49,028 bases of DNA from Pantoea septica (GCF_002095575.1 NZ_MLJJ01000030.1:1-49028), one strand, 5' to 3'; positions 11,144 through 20,018 are shown, numbered from the stretch's first letter. Translations and numbers: made by a program. Notes: generated from the letters alone by a model not told the origin.

Positions 11144-11278
11144 ATGTTAAAGAAAAGTATTGTTGCGATTTTCTCAGTGCTGGTGCTCTCTTCTCTGCTG
11201 TCCGCCTGTAACACCACGCGTGGTGTCGGCGAAGACGTAGAAGCGGGCGGCCAGGCTATTCAGCGTACTGCGCAGTAA
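11144..11278 (+). CDS. ecnB: Entericidin B-like small lipoprotein
   Basis: A 44-residue prolipoprotein. The N-terminal signal ([15 protein letters not shown]) leads to a lipobox LSAC with Cys22. The mature peptide starts [10 protein letters not shown], closely matching E. coli EcnB ([11 protein letters not shown]) from memory. EcnB is a bacteriolytic lipoprotein linked to stationary-phase lysis, normally paired with the antidote EcnA. AAAGGATATTGCC precedes the ATG. Only one entericidin gene is present; no ecnA-like frame lies beside it. sugE, which follows in E. coli, is also absent and blc comes next in convergent orientation. Names are often used loosely in this family, so EcnA/EcnB assignment rests on similarity only. 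Confidence 0.85.
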   Translation: MLKKSIVAIFSVLVLSSLLSACNTTRGVGEDVEAGGQAIQRTAQ

Positions 11279-11286
11279 ACTCTTCA

Positions 11287-11318
11287 AGCCGGTACGATTC
11301 CGTCGTACCGGTTATTTC
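11287..11318. terminator. Terminator between ecnB and blc
   Basis: A 9-bp stem CCGGTACGA / TCGTACCGG (11289-11297, 11303-11311) with a 5-nt loop followed by TTATTT. It abuts the blc stop codon, so it serves mainly the entericidin transcript. Confidence 0.75.
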
Positions 11319-11836
11319 TGCTTAACCCAAATCAGATCCTCGACCGGGAAACCGGCCTGCCGCGCCTGTTCCACCAGCTTCTGCTTCACGCCTTCATCCA
11401 GCTGCGGCGTGCGCGATAATATCCACAGATAGTGACGATTCGGACCGCATACCAGCGCGTAGCGGTAATCCTTGTCCAGCGCGATAACGTTGTAGCCGCC
11501 GTAAAAGGGACCGAAGAAAGAGACTTTTAGCGCGGCGCGCTGCGGGTCGCCGGTGAAGTACGCCTTGCCTACGCTTTCCTGCCATTTCTGCTTCTGCGGC
11601 TTGTAGCCGCGGTTGATGACCTTGAGGCCGCCATCGTCGCGCGGGCTATAGGTCGCCGTGACCTGTTCCAGGCCGCGCTCGAAGCGGTGATCGAGGCGCG
11701 CGATTTCATACCAGGTGCCGAGATAGCGCTGGCTGTCGAACCCTTCGACGACGGTAACGTTTTTCGGCGGCGTGGTAGAGCAGGCTACTGAAAGCATTGA
11801 GCCCAGGCCTGCGATGAACGTTTTCCATGGGGACAT
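11312..11836 (-). CDS. blc: Outer membrane lipoprotein Blc (bacterial lipocalin)
   Basis: A 174-residue lipocalin anchored to the outer membrane, thought to bind or carry lysophospholipids or fatty acids under envelope stress. The signal peptide ends at LSVAC (Cys19). The lipocalin signature GTWYEIARLDHRFERG follows at about 40-55, and ALVCGPNRHYLWILSR is the second conserved region near 130-145. Mature Cys and the length agree with E. coli Blc (177 residues). AAAAAGGA precedes the ATG, and a sigma-S-like -10 lies about 30 bp upstream. In E. coli ampC and frdABCD separate blc from epmA; here epmA is the next gene, divergent. Confidence 0.96.
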   Translation of the reverse strand: MSPWKTFIAGLGSMLSVACSTTPPKNVTVVEGFDSQRYLGTWYEIARLDHRFERGLEQVTATYSPRDDGGLKVINRGYKPQKQKWQESVGKAYFTGDPQRAALKVSFFGPFYGGYNVIALDKDYRYALVCGPNRHYLWILSRTPQLDEGVKQKLVEQARQAGFPVEDLIWVKQK

Positions 11837-11865
11837 AAGCGATTCCTTTTTGATTGAACAGATTC

Positions 11866-11872
11866 AGTATAG
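11866..11872 (-). promoter_or_regulatory. Sigma-S-like -10 of blc
   Basis: On the minus strand CTATACT (followed by GAAT) matches the RpoS -10 core and lies 30 bp before the blc ATG. No clear -35 is seen. E. coli blc is induced at entry to stationary phase by RpoS (established knowledge). Confidence 0.55.
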
Positions 11873-11970
11873 TTGCCGCTGCGATTTTTCTCTGGCTTAG
11901 GACGGCTGATTGTCTGCCGGAGGCAATGCAGGTAGACTTCCACCCCTTATTTGTATAAGGAGTCATCACC

Positions 11971-12948
11971 ATGAGCGAAACGGCAAGCTGGCAGCCGAGC
12001 GCACCCATTGCCAATTTGTTGAAACGTGCCGCTATCCTCGCGGAAATTCGACGTTTCTTTGCCGATCGCGGCGTGCTTGAGGTCGATACGCCGGCGATGA
12101 GCCAGGCGACCGTCACCGATATCCATCTGGTGCCTTTTCAGACGCGCTTTGTCGGTCCCGGCGCAACGCAGGGACGCGATCTCTGGCTGATGACCAGCCC
12201 GGAATACCATATGAAGCGCCTGCTGGCGGCGGGCAGTGGACCTATCTATCAGATGAGCCGCTGTTTTCGCAACGAAGAGGCGGGGCGCCACCATAATCCT
12301 GAATTCACCATGCTGGAGTGGTATCGCCCGCACTACGATATGTATCGCCTGATGAACGAGGTAGACGATCTGCTGCAGCAGGTGCTGGAGTGCGACAGTG
12401 CGGAATCGCTATCCTACCAGCAGGCGTTTATTCGCCATCTCGATCTCGACCCGCTGTCAGCGGATAAAGCGCAGCTGCGCGAAGCGGCGGAGAAGCTAGG
12501 CGAGGGCGAACTGGCGAATCGCGAAGAGGATCGCGATACCCTGCTGATGCTGCTGTTTATGCTGGGCGTGGAACCGAAGATCGGCATCGATAAGCCGACC
12601 TTCGTTTACCATTTCCCTGCCAGCCAGGCGGCACTGGCCGAAATTAGCACGGAAGATCACCGCGTCGCGGAGCGCTTCGAGGTCTACTACAAAGGCGTAG
12701 AGCTGGCCAACGGCTTCCGCGAGCTGACCGACAGCCGCGAGCAGCGTCAGCGCTTCGAGCAGGATAACCGGCGGCGCGCGGCGCGCGGGTTGCCGCAGCA
12801 TCCGGTCGATACCTATCTGCTGGATGCGCTGGCGCACGGCATGCCCGCCTGTTCCGGCGTGGCGCTGGGCGTGGATCGTTTGATTATGCTGGCGCTGAAG
12901 GCGGATTCGCTGAGCGAGGTTATCGCGTTTCCGGTGGATCGCAGCTAA
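11971..12948 (+). CDS. epmA: EF-P--(R)-beta-lysine ligase EpmA
   Basis: EpmA (PoxA/GenX) is a truncated class II lysyl-tRNA synthetase-like enzyme that ligates beta-lysine to Lys34 of EF-P instead of charging tRNA. The 325-residue protein lacks an anticodon-binding domain. It shows class II motif 2 ([20 protein letters not shown], about 98-117) and motif 3 ([13 protein letters not shown], near residue 300). AAGGAG precedes the ATG with good spacing. The gene lies about 1 kb from efp and 1.7 kb from epmB, closer than in E. coli because ampC, frd and sugE are missing between them. It is convergent with degS across a structured gap. Confidence 0.97.
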   Translation: MSETASWQPSAPIANLLKRAAILAEIRRFFADRGVLEVDTPAMSQATVTDIHLVPFQTRFVGPGATQGRDLWLMTSPEYHMKRLLAAGSGPIYQMSRCFRNEEAGRHHNPEFTMLEWYRPHYDMYRLMNEVDDLLQQVLECDSAESLSYQQAFIRHLDLDPLSADKAQLREAAEKLGEGELANREEDRDTLLMLLFMLGVEPKIGIDKPTFVYHFPASQAALAEISTEDHRVAERFEVYYKGVELANGFRELTDSREQRQRFEQDNRRRAARGLPQHPVDTYLLDALAHGMPACSGVALGVDRLIMLALKADSLSEVIAFPVDRS

Positions 12949-12990
12949 ACATCGGTTTTGCTCCAGGCAAACGGTCGCCAGAGCTAAAGA

Positions 12991-13098
12991 GCGGGTGGTA
13001 TGGACCGAAGAGCAAAGCGTCCCGCGACAGGGAGGTCGCGGGCCGAGCTGGCAGGGATGCCGTCTTTTGCGTCTTTGCGATCGGGCCATGCCACCCGC
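12991..13098. other. Highly structured intergenic element (folded RNA or palindromic repeat)
   Basis: This 108-base stretch folds almost completely. Bases 12991-13003 pair with 13086-13098 (13 bp, one G-U). Inside, 13005-13008 pairs with 13081-13084 and 13012-13017 (GCAAAG) with 13073-13078 (CTTTGC). Two closed hairpins sit within: 13021-13028 with 13035-13042 (CCCGCGAC/GTCGCGGG, 8 bp) and 13050-13053 with 13058-13061 (GGCA/TGCC). The result is a branched structure with a long closing stem. It has no T-run and no meaningful ORF. It could be a dispersed repeat of the MITE or REP type, or a structured transcript end shared by epmA and degS. I do not recognise the family with certainty. Confidence 0.7.
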
Positions 13099-13119
13099 GA
13101 GAGCACCGCTCGCCAACTC

Positions 13120-13138
13120 AGGACGGCTCCGCCGTCCT
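13120..13138. other. Hairpin just beyond the degS stop
   Basis: A perfect 8-bp stem AGGACGGC / GCCGTCCT with loop TCC lies 5 bp past the degS stop. It has no T-tract on either strand, so it is either a Rho-independent terminator lacking its tail or a 3'-end stabiliser. Confidence 0.5.
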
Positions 13139-13143
13139 CAAAA

Positions 13144-14211
13144 TCAGTTCCCGCTGTCGGGAAACTCCTGAATGGTCACCGGCAGCGTCAGCTTCTGATC
13201 GTTGCGCAGCACTTCCACTTTAATCACTGAGCCAGGGCGGATCTCCGCAACCTGATCCATCGTCTCCTGGGCGGAGATAGCCGGCTTGCCGTTCACGCTC
13301 AGCAGCACGTCGTTGACCTGCACGCCCGCTTTCTCTGCCGGACCGTCCGGCGTCACCACGCTGACGATAATGCCCTGCACGTGATCGATGCCGCTGCCCT
13401 GATTGTGCAGCGCCGGCAGCTCGCGTCCGGTGATGCCGATATAGCCGCGGATAACGCGGCCGTCGCGGATCAGCTTATCCATAATCTTGCTTGCCAGCGC
13501 GGTAGGGATAGCGAAGCCGATGCCCTCCGGCGTCTCGCCGTCGTTGCTTTTATCAAAGGTCAGGGTATTGATGCCCATCAGCTCGCCCAGCGAGTTAATC
13601 AGCGCGCCGCCGGAGTTGCCCTGGTTGATAGAGGCGTCGGTTTGCAGGAAGTTCTGGCGTCCGGATGAGCTCAGGCCGACGCGGCCCGTGGCGCTGATAA
13701 TGCCCTGCGTCACGGTTTGCCCGAGGTTATAAGGGTTGCCGATCGCCATCACCACGTCGCCGATATGCGGTACGCGGTGCGGGTTAATCGGGATCACCGG
13801 CAGGCTGGAAGCGGTAATTTTCAACACCGCCAGATCGGTCATAGCGTCGGAGCCTACCAGATTGGCCTCAAAGAAGCGGCCGTCCTGCAGCGCGACGATA
13901 ATCTGATCGGCGTTATTGATCACGTGCTTGTTGGTCAGGATGTAGCCTTTGGCGTTCATGATCACGCCGGAACCGAGCGTGGTGATGCCGCGATTGTTAT
14001 TGCCGCCGTGGGCGCTGCGGTTGTAGACGTTGACCACCGCAGGCACGGCGCGACGGACGCCGGCGTTAAAGCTGAAAGGCGTCTGGTCTTCGCTGTCGTC
14101 ACGGTTGAGAAGGGCGCTGGTGCCGCCCATACGCAGTGCGGGCAAGGCCGCAAGCAAAATGCCCGCGACAATCAGGCCCAACACCACTGAACGCAAAAGT
14201 TTAGGAAACAT
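13144..14211 (-). CDS. degS: Outer membrane stress sensor protease DegS
   Basis: DegS is the site-1 protease of the sigma-E pathway. Misfolded outer membrane proteins bind its PDZ domain and it then cuts the anti-sigma factor RseA. The 355-residue protein has an N-terminal membrane anchor (about 5-27), a trypsin-like domain with the triad His96 (TNKHV), Asp126 (TDLAVL) and Ser200 (QGNSGGAL), and one PDZ domain (about 255-345). Having one PDZ domain and a non-cleaved anchor separates it from DegQ upstream. In E. coli mdh lies next to it; here the neighbour is epmA, so a synteny break falls just downstream. Confidence 0.97.
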   Translation of the reverse strand: MFPKLLRSVVLGLIVAGILLAALPALRMGGTSALLNRDDSEDQTPFSFNAGVRRAVPAVVNVYNRSAHGGNNNRGITTLGSGVIMNAKGYILTNKHVINNADQIIVALQDGRFFEANLVGSDAMTDLAVLKITASSLPVIPINPHRVPHIGDVVMAIGNPYNLGQTVTQGIISATGRVGLSSSGRQNFLQTDASINQGNSGGALINSLGELMGINTLTFDKSNDGETPEGIGFAIPTALASKIMDKLIRDGRVIRGYIGITGRELPALHNQGSGIDHVQGIIVSVVTPDGPAEKAGVQVNDVLLSVNGKPAISAQETMDQVAEIRPGSVIKVEVLRNDQKLTLPVTIQEFPDSGN

Positions 14212-14256
14212 GGTGTTAACTTACGCCAGGGGGAGATCGCAGGGCAGAATAGCATG

Positions 14257-14292
14257 AGAAAGGCGAACAAACACGCGCTTGTGTTGTTCGCC
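14257..14292 (-). terminator. Terminator between degQ and degS
   Basis: On the minus strand a stem GGCGAACAA/TTGTTCGCC (14284-14292 with 14262-14270), extended by GTG/CAC across a one-base bulge, is followed by TTTCTC. It probably gives partial termination after degQ. Confidence 0.6.
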
Positions 14293-14303
14293 CGTAGCCG
14301 GGA

Positions 14304-15674
14304 TTAACGCAGCAGGAGGTAAATAGACTCGTCGCCGCGCACCACGTTCAGCGCCAGCACTGGCGGTTTGCCTTCCAGCACTTTGCGCATTTCGGCAAGG
14401 CTGGAGACGCGCGTGCGGTTAACGCCGACAATCACGTCATCTTTTTGCAGGCCGACCTGCTCAGCCGGGGTGCCTTTTTCAATGCTGTCGATCTTCACGC
14501 CCTTGTCGCCGGTTTTGGTCGCGCCGTCGCTCAGCATCGCGCCCTGCAGCGCCGGAGACATCAGCTGCGCGCTGGCCGTCGTCTGCGCGCTTTGCTCCAG
14601 CGTTACCTCTACCGAAAGCGGCTTGCCCTCGCGCAACAGGCCGAGCTTCACTTTTTCGCCCGGCGCGGTAGTGCCCACTTTCACGCGCAGTTCGGCAAAG
14701 CTGGTGATCGGCTTGTCGTTAATCGAGGTGATAATATCGCCTGACTTGATGCCCGCTTTCTGCGCCGCAGACTGCGGCAGCACTTCGGAGACGAACGCGC
14801 CGCGCTGCGCATCAACGTTAAACGCCTTGGCGATATCCGCCGTCATCTCGGTGCCTTTGATGCCGAGCTGACCGCGCTTCACTTCGCCATATTTAATCAG
14901 CTGCTGCGCCAGGTTCATCGCCATGTCGCTCGGGATCGCGAAGCCGATGCCGATATTGCCGCCGCTCGATGCCAGAATGGCGGTGTTGATGCCGATCAGT
15001 TCGCCGTTGAGATTGACCAGCGCGCCGCCGGAATTGCCGCGGTTAATCGCCGCGTCGGTCTGGATAAAGTTCTCCAGCCCTTCGAGGTTAAGTCCGCTGC
15101 GCCCCAGCGCCGAGATAATGCCGGAGGTAGCGGTCTGACCCAGCCCGAACGGATTGCCGATCGCTACGGCGAAGTCGCCCACTTTTAGCTGATCGGAGTC
15201 GGCGATTTTCACCTGCGTCAGGTTCTTCGCGCCTTCGACCTGAATCAGCGCGATGTCGGTCTGTTCGTCATGGCCGATCAGCTTCGCGTCATATTCGCTG
15301 CCGTCGCCAAGCTGCACGCTGATCTTGTCCGCGCCGTTGACCACGTGGTTATTGGTCAGGACGTAGCCCTTAGCGGCGTCGATAATCACGCCGGAGCCCA
15401 GGCCCTCGAACGGCTGCGCCTGATCGCCGCCAGGCCCCTGACCGAAGAAGCGTTTCAACGGCTCGGGAATATCCTGCGCCTGGCTGGCGGTTTCCGTGCC
15501 TTCAACATGGACGCTGACCACCGCCGGCAACACTTTTTCCAGCATCGGCGCCAGGCTGGGTAACGGCTGGCCCTGGATCTGCGCGGGCAAGGTCGCCATC
15601 GCCGCAGGCGTTGCGGCCAGGCTCATTCCGATACTCAAGGCTAATGCGCTTAACAGACGTGCTTGTTTTTTCAT
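14304..15674 (-). CDS. degQ: Periplasmic serine endoprotease DegQ
   Basis: An HtrA-family protease and chaperone of the periplasm. Starting at ATG 15674 (MKKQARLLSALALS) gives 456 residues with a normal signal peptide ending near AMA-27; the longer frame to 15779 adds 35 residues and no signal logic. The triad is His110 (LTNNHVV), Asp140 (EQTDIAL) and Ser215 (NRGNSGGAL). Two PDZ domains follow (about 260-350 and 365-450). The short linker between residues 60 and 85 resembles DegQ more than DegP, and the degS neighbour supports this. DegP-like function is a possible overlap. Confidence 0.95.
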   Translation of the reverse strand: MKKQARLLSALALSIGMSLAATPAAMATLPAQIQGQPLPSLAPMLEKVLPAVVSVHVEGTETASQAQDIPEPLKRFFGQGPGGDQAQPFEGLGSGVIIDAAKGYVLTNNHVVNGADKISVQLGDGSEYDAKLIGHDEQTDIALIQVEGAKNLTQVKIADSDQLKVGDFAVAIGNPFGLGQTATSGIISALGRSGLNLEGLENFIQTDAAINRGNSGGALVNLNGELIGINTAILASSGGNIGIGFAIPSDMAMNLAQQLIKYGEVKRGQLGIKGTEMTADIAKAFNVDAQRGAFVSEVLPQSAAQKAGIKSGDIITSINDKPITSFAELRVKVGTTAPGEKVKLGLLREGKPLSVEVTLEQSAQTTASAQLMSPALQGAMLSDGATKTGDKGVKIDSIEKGTPAEQVGLQKDDVIVGVNRTRVSSLAEMRKVLEGKPPVLALNVVRGDESIYLLLR

Positions 15675-15745
15675 TGCTAGAACGCTCTCGCTGCGAAAAG
15701 TGGGGGAGTAAACGTATGTGACAGCTGATTCAGGGTCTGGGTTCG

Positions 15746-15777
15746 CAAAAATGCGGGGCGCAACCGGGTTACGCCCC
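15746..15777 (-). terminator. Terminator after zapG
   Basis: On the minus strand GGGGCG (15777-15772) pairs with CGCCCC (15760-15755), with further pairing inside the loop, followed by GCATTTTTGC. It lies immediately beyond the zapG stop and before degQ. Confidence 0.7.
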
Positions 15778-15784
15778 AATAAGA

Positions 15785-16186
15785 CTAGTCGCGCGCGGCG
15801 CGTTCGCCACGCAGCAGGCCGGAAGCGCCTTCGGAGTAGTCGCGCGGGATCTGGACCGGCGCCTGATCGTTATCCGCTTCCGCTTCAGTCAGCTGATAGG
15901 CAAAGGGGTTTTTCTCGCCCGGCAGGTTCGGCAGCAGATCGTTCGATCCTTTCGCCATGTGCTGATAGAGCTGGCGGTAGTCGCGCGCCATGTTGTCCAG
16001 CAGCTCAGCGCTCTGCGCGAAGTGGTTGGTCAGCTCTTCGCGGTAGTCCGCCAGCTCTGCTTTAGACTTCTCCAGCTCGTACTGCATGCTGCGCTGCTCG
16101 CGCAGTTTTTTGTTACCGAAACGCATGGCAACCGCGCCGACAATAATGCCAATTACTAAACCAATTAACCCGTATTCCCAGGTCAT
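15785..16186 (-). CDS. zapG: Z-ring associated protein ZapG (YhcB)
   Basis: A 133-residue inner-membrane protein of the YhcB/DUF1043 family, implicated in cell division and envelope growth. It has one N-terminal membrane helix (about 5-22, with Gly-rich VIGIIVGAV) followed by a long cytoplasmic coiled coil (about 30-85) and a disordered tail ending in PRDYSEGASGLLRG, which is highly conserved. I start at ATG 16186 (MTWEYGLIG), preceded by GGGAG at 7 nt, not at 16198. It sits between degQ and the divergent zapE, the usual order. Confidence 0.93.
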   Translation of the reverse strand: MTWEYGLIGLVIGIIVGAVAMRFGNKKLREQRSMQYELEKSKAELADYREELTNHFAQSAELLDNMARDYRQLYQHMAKGSNDLLPNLPGEKNPFAYQLTEAEADNDQAPVQIPRDYSEGASGLLRGERAARD

Positions 16187-16362
16187 AATGACTCCCATGT
16201 AATTTCCGTTGTTTGTAGGGCATCCACCATTTCAATAGTAGTCACTATACCCGTTAATCTTATGGATGTGGAACTCTGAGGCGGCATGCCTTAGTGTAGA
16301 GCGGCCTTTTTTTCATCAACCGAACTGTGAATAAGACCTTTTCAGGGATTCAGAGAGAAACA

Positions 16363-17490
16363 ATGCAAACCTCATCTCCGCTTGCGCGCTATGAGCAGGC
16401 GCTGTCGCAGGGCGACTTTAAACCCGATGATGTACAACGCGACGCCATCACCCGGCTGGACGCCGTTCAGCAGGCCTTGCTCGCGCGTCAGCCCGAACCG
16501 CCCGCCAGCGGCAAAGGATTATTCGGCCGCCTGTCCCGGCTGATGGGCAAAGAGAAAACCGACGCGCAGACGCCCGTGCGCGGCCTCTATATGTGGGGCG
16601 GCGTAGGACGCGGCAAAACCTGGGTCATGGATTTGTTTTTTCAGTCTATTCCTGGCAACCGCAAGCTGCGCCTGCACTTCCATCGCTTTATGCTGCGCGT
16701 GCATGAAGAGCTCACCCAGCTGCAGGGACAGAGCGATCCATTGCTGATCATCGCCGACCGCTTTAAAGCCGAAACGGACATTCTCTGCTTCGACGAGTTC
16801 TTCGTCTCCGACATTACCGACGCCATGCTGCTCGGCACCCTGATGGAGGCGCTGTTCGCGCGCGGCATTACGCTGGTGGCGACCTCGAACATTCCGCCAG
16901 ACGATCTCTATCGCAACGGCCTGCAGCGCGCGCGTTTCCTGCCGGCGATTGAGCAAATTAAACAGCACTGCGACGTGATGAACGTCGATGCCGGCATCGA
17001 CTACCGGCTGCGCACCCTGACCTCGGCGCATCTGTGGAACTCGCCGCTAAACGAGGCGACGCACGCCGAAATGGAGCGCATGTTCAAGGCGCTGGCGGGC
17101 AGCGCGCGCGACGACGCGCCGGTGCTGGAGATCAACCACCGGCAGATGGCGACGCTGGGCGTCAGCGAAGGGGTGCTGGCGATCGACTTCCTGACGCTGT
17201 GCGGAGAAGGGCGCAGCCAGCATGACTATATCGAGCTGTCGCGTCGTTTCCACAGCGTGCTGCTCTACGACGTGCCGGTAATGATTTATAAAACCGAAGA
17301 TCAGGCGCGCCGCTTTCTCGCGCTGGTGGATGAGTTCTACGAGCGCCACGTCAAACTGGTGGTCGCGGCGGAAACGTCGCTGTTCGAAATCTACCAGGGC
17401 ACGCGGCTGAAATTCGAGTATCAGCGCTGCCTGTCGCGCCTGCAGGAAATGCAGAGCGAGGAGTATCTGCGGCTGCCGCATCTGCCCTGA
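16363..17490 (+). CDS. zapE: Cell division protein ZapE (AFG1-like ATPase)
   Basis: A 375-residue AFG1-family P-loop ATPase that associates with the divisome and affects Z-ring stability. The Walker A motif GGVGRGKTW lies near residue 88, and the Walker B-type segment ILCFDEFFVSDITD near 150. The ATSNIPPDDLYRNGLQ segment is an AFG1 hallmark. The start at ATG 16363 gives the E. coli length; the frame extends to 16327 without a matching N-terminus. It is divergent from zapG and followed by the rplM promoter region. Confidence 0.95.
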   Translation: MQTSSPLARYEQALSQGDFKPDDVQRDAITRLDAVQQALLARQPEPPASGKGLFGRLSRLMGKEKTDAQTPVRGLYMWGGVGRGKTWVMDLFFQSIPGNRKLRLHFHRFMLRVHEELTQLQGQSDPLLIIADRFKAETDILCFDEFFVSDITDAMLLGTLMEALFARGITLVATSNIPPDDLYRNGLQRARFLPAIEQIKQHCDVMNVDAGIDYRLRTLTSAHLWNSPLNEATHAEMERMFKALAGSARDDAPVLEINHRQMATLGVSEGVLAIDFLTLCGEGRSQHDYIELSRRFHSVLLYDVPVMIYKTEDQARRFLALVDEFYERHVKLVVAAETSLFEIYQGTRLKFEYQRCLSRLQEMQSEEYLRLPHLP

Positions 17491-17518
17491 GCGCGCGCAA
17501 TAAAAAGATCAAATAGAG

Positions 17519-17548
17519 TTCGATTTTTGCAATCGACTTCTCTATAAT
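17519..17548 (+). promoter_or_regulatory. Candidate rplM-rpsI promoter
   Basis: A perfect TATAAT (17543-17548) lies about 170 bp before rplM, with a weak -35 (TTCGAT, 17519-17524) at an 18-bp spacing. A strong promoter is expected for a ribosomal protein operon. Confidence 0.6.
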
Positions 17549-17554
17549 CTTGCG

Positions 17555-18555
<1,001 letters not shown>

Positions 18556-18587
18556 TTGTTTGCGGCTTCGGCTGCTGCGATTGGCAC

Positions 18588-18619
18588 AAAAAACCCGCTT
18601 CGGCGGGTTTTTTATTTTC
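18588..18619 (+). terminator. Intrinsic terminator of rplM-rpsI
   Basis: An 11-bp perfect stem AAAAAACCCGC / GCGGGTTTTTT (18588-18598, 18603-18613) is closed by a stable TTCG tetraloop and followed by ATTTT. Confidence 0.95.
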
Positions 18620-18882
18620 TACCCCGTCGCGTCAAAAAGCGCGTAAAACCCCCGCGCTGCTCGCAAATTCCCCGCAAATCTCGAATCCTCGCCCACAAGC
18701 TGCCCAAAATCTGGTAAACTCTGTGTCACTTTGCGCCCATAAGTCGGCGTGTGATGTCGGTCGACCCTCAGGATGTCGGAAAGACAGATCTAACGCGGGC
18801 TGTGAGCGAACGATTGAGCAGGTGAGTCGCCGTGTGGTTGGCTATTCGCAGTAACTTTTTGTGAACAAACTTGGAGGTTTTC

Positions 18883-19524
18883 ATGGCTGTCGCTGCCAAC
18901 AAACGTTCGGTAATGACGCTGTTTTCCGGTCCTACTGACATTTTCAGCCATCAGGTACGTATCGTCCTGGCTGAAAAAGGCGTTAGTGTAGAGATCGAGC
19001 AGGTCGAAATGGATAACCTGCCGCAGGATCTGATTGACCTCAACCCGTATCGCACTGTGCCGACGCTGGTAGATCGCGAACTGACGCTGTATGAATCCCG
19101 TATCATCATGGAATACCTGGACGAACGCTTCCCGCATCCGCCGCTGATGCCGGTCTATCCGGTTGCGCGCGGTGAAAGCCGCCTGATGATGCACCGCGTC
19201 GAGCAGGACTGGTATAGCCTGATGCACATCATTGAAAAAAGCAGCGGCCAGGAAGCGGAAGCCGCGCGCAAACAGCTGCGCGAAGAGCTGCTGGCGATTG
19301 CGCCGCTGTTCGCCCGCACGCCGTTCTTTATGAGCGAAGAGTTTAGCCTGGTGGACTGCTACCTGGCGCCGCTGCTGTGGCGTCTGCCGTCAATGGGCAT
19401 CGATCTGGCCGGCGCCGGTTCGAAAGAGCTGAAAGGCTATATGAATCGCGTATTCGAGCGTGACTCTTTCCTCGCTTCACTGACGGAAGCGGAACGTGAA
19501 ATGCGCCTGCAAGCCCGGGGCTAA
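18883..19524 (+). CDS. sspA: Stringent starvation protein A
   Basis: SspA is a glutathione S-transferase-fold protein that binds RNA polymerase and supports stationary-phase and acid-stress expression, in part by lowering H-NS. The 213-residue product has the thioredoxin-like N-terminal domain (to about 85) and helical C-terminal domain, with SFLASLTEAEREMRL at the end. ATG 18883 follows GGAGG with 5-nt spacing and matches E. coli (MAVAANKRSVMTLFSG); the codon at 18871 is rejected. A possible extended -10 (TGGTAAACT, 18712-18720) lies upstream in the 263-bp gap after the rpsI terminator. sspB follows after 3 bp. Confidence 0.97.
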   Translation: MAVAANKRSVMTLFSGPTDIFSHQVRIVLAEKGVSVEIEQVEMDNLPQDLIDLNPYRTVPTLVDRELTLYESRIIMEYLDERFPHPPLMPVYPVARGESRLMMHRVEQDWYSLMHIIEKSSGQEAEAARKQLREELLAIAPLFARTPFFMSEEFSLVDCYLAPLLWRLPSMGIDLAGAGSKELKGYMNRVFERDSFLASLTEAEREMRLQARG

Positions 19525-19527
19525 CCT

Positions 19528-20013
19528 ATGGAAATGTCGCAACTCTCAGCCCGCCGTCCTTACCTGCTGCGCGCGTTCTATGACTGGCTGCTCGATAACC
19601 AGCTAACGCCGCATCTGGTGGTCGACATCAATCTGGAAGGGGTTCAGGTGCCGCTGGAATATGCGCGCGATGGACAGATTGTGCTGAACATTGCGCCGCG
19701 CGCGGTCGGCAATCTGGAACTCGGCAACGACGAAGTGCGCTTTAACGCGCGTTTCGGCGGCGTGCCGCGCCAGGTCTCCGTGCCGATGGCCGCTATTCTG
19801 GCGATCTACGCGCGTGAAAACGGCGCGGGCACGATGTTCGAGCCGGAACCCGCCTACGAGCTGGGCGCGCAGGATGTCGAAGAGACGCCGGTCGATCCTG
19901 TGATGTCAGTGATCGATGGCGACCGCCCGGACGACGCCGACCAAGACGATCCTTCGCCGGATGACGATCCGCCGCCGCGCGGCAATCGCCCGTCGCTGCG
20001 GGTAGTGAAATAG
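19528..20013 (+). CDS. sspB: ClpXP adaptor SspB
   Basis: SspB binds the ssrA tag of tmRNA-rescued proteins and delivers them to ClpXP; in E. coli it also promotes RseA degradation. The 161-residue protein has a folded N-terminal domain (about 1-115) that includes the tag-binding region around VVDINLEGVQVP. A flexible acidic linker follows. The C-terminal ClpX-docking tail RPSLRVVK matches the E. coli tail LRVVK. It forms an operon with sspA. The nan genes that follow in E. coli are absent, and gltD comes next in convergent orientation. Confidence 0.97.
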   Translation: MEMSQLSARRPYLLRAFYDWLLDNQLTPHLVVDINLEGVQVPLEYARDGQIVLNIAPRAVGNLELGNDEVRFNARFGGVPRQVSVPMAAILAIYARENGAGTMFEPEPAYELGAQDVEETPVDPVMSVIDGDRPDDADQDDPSPDDDPPPRGNRPSLRVVK

Positions 20014-20018
20014 CACAT

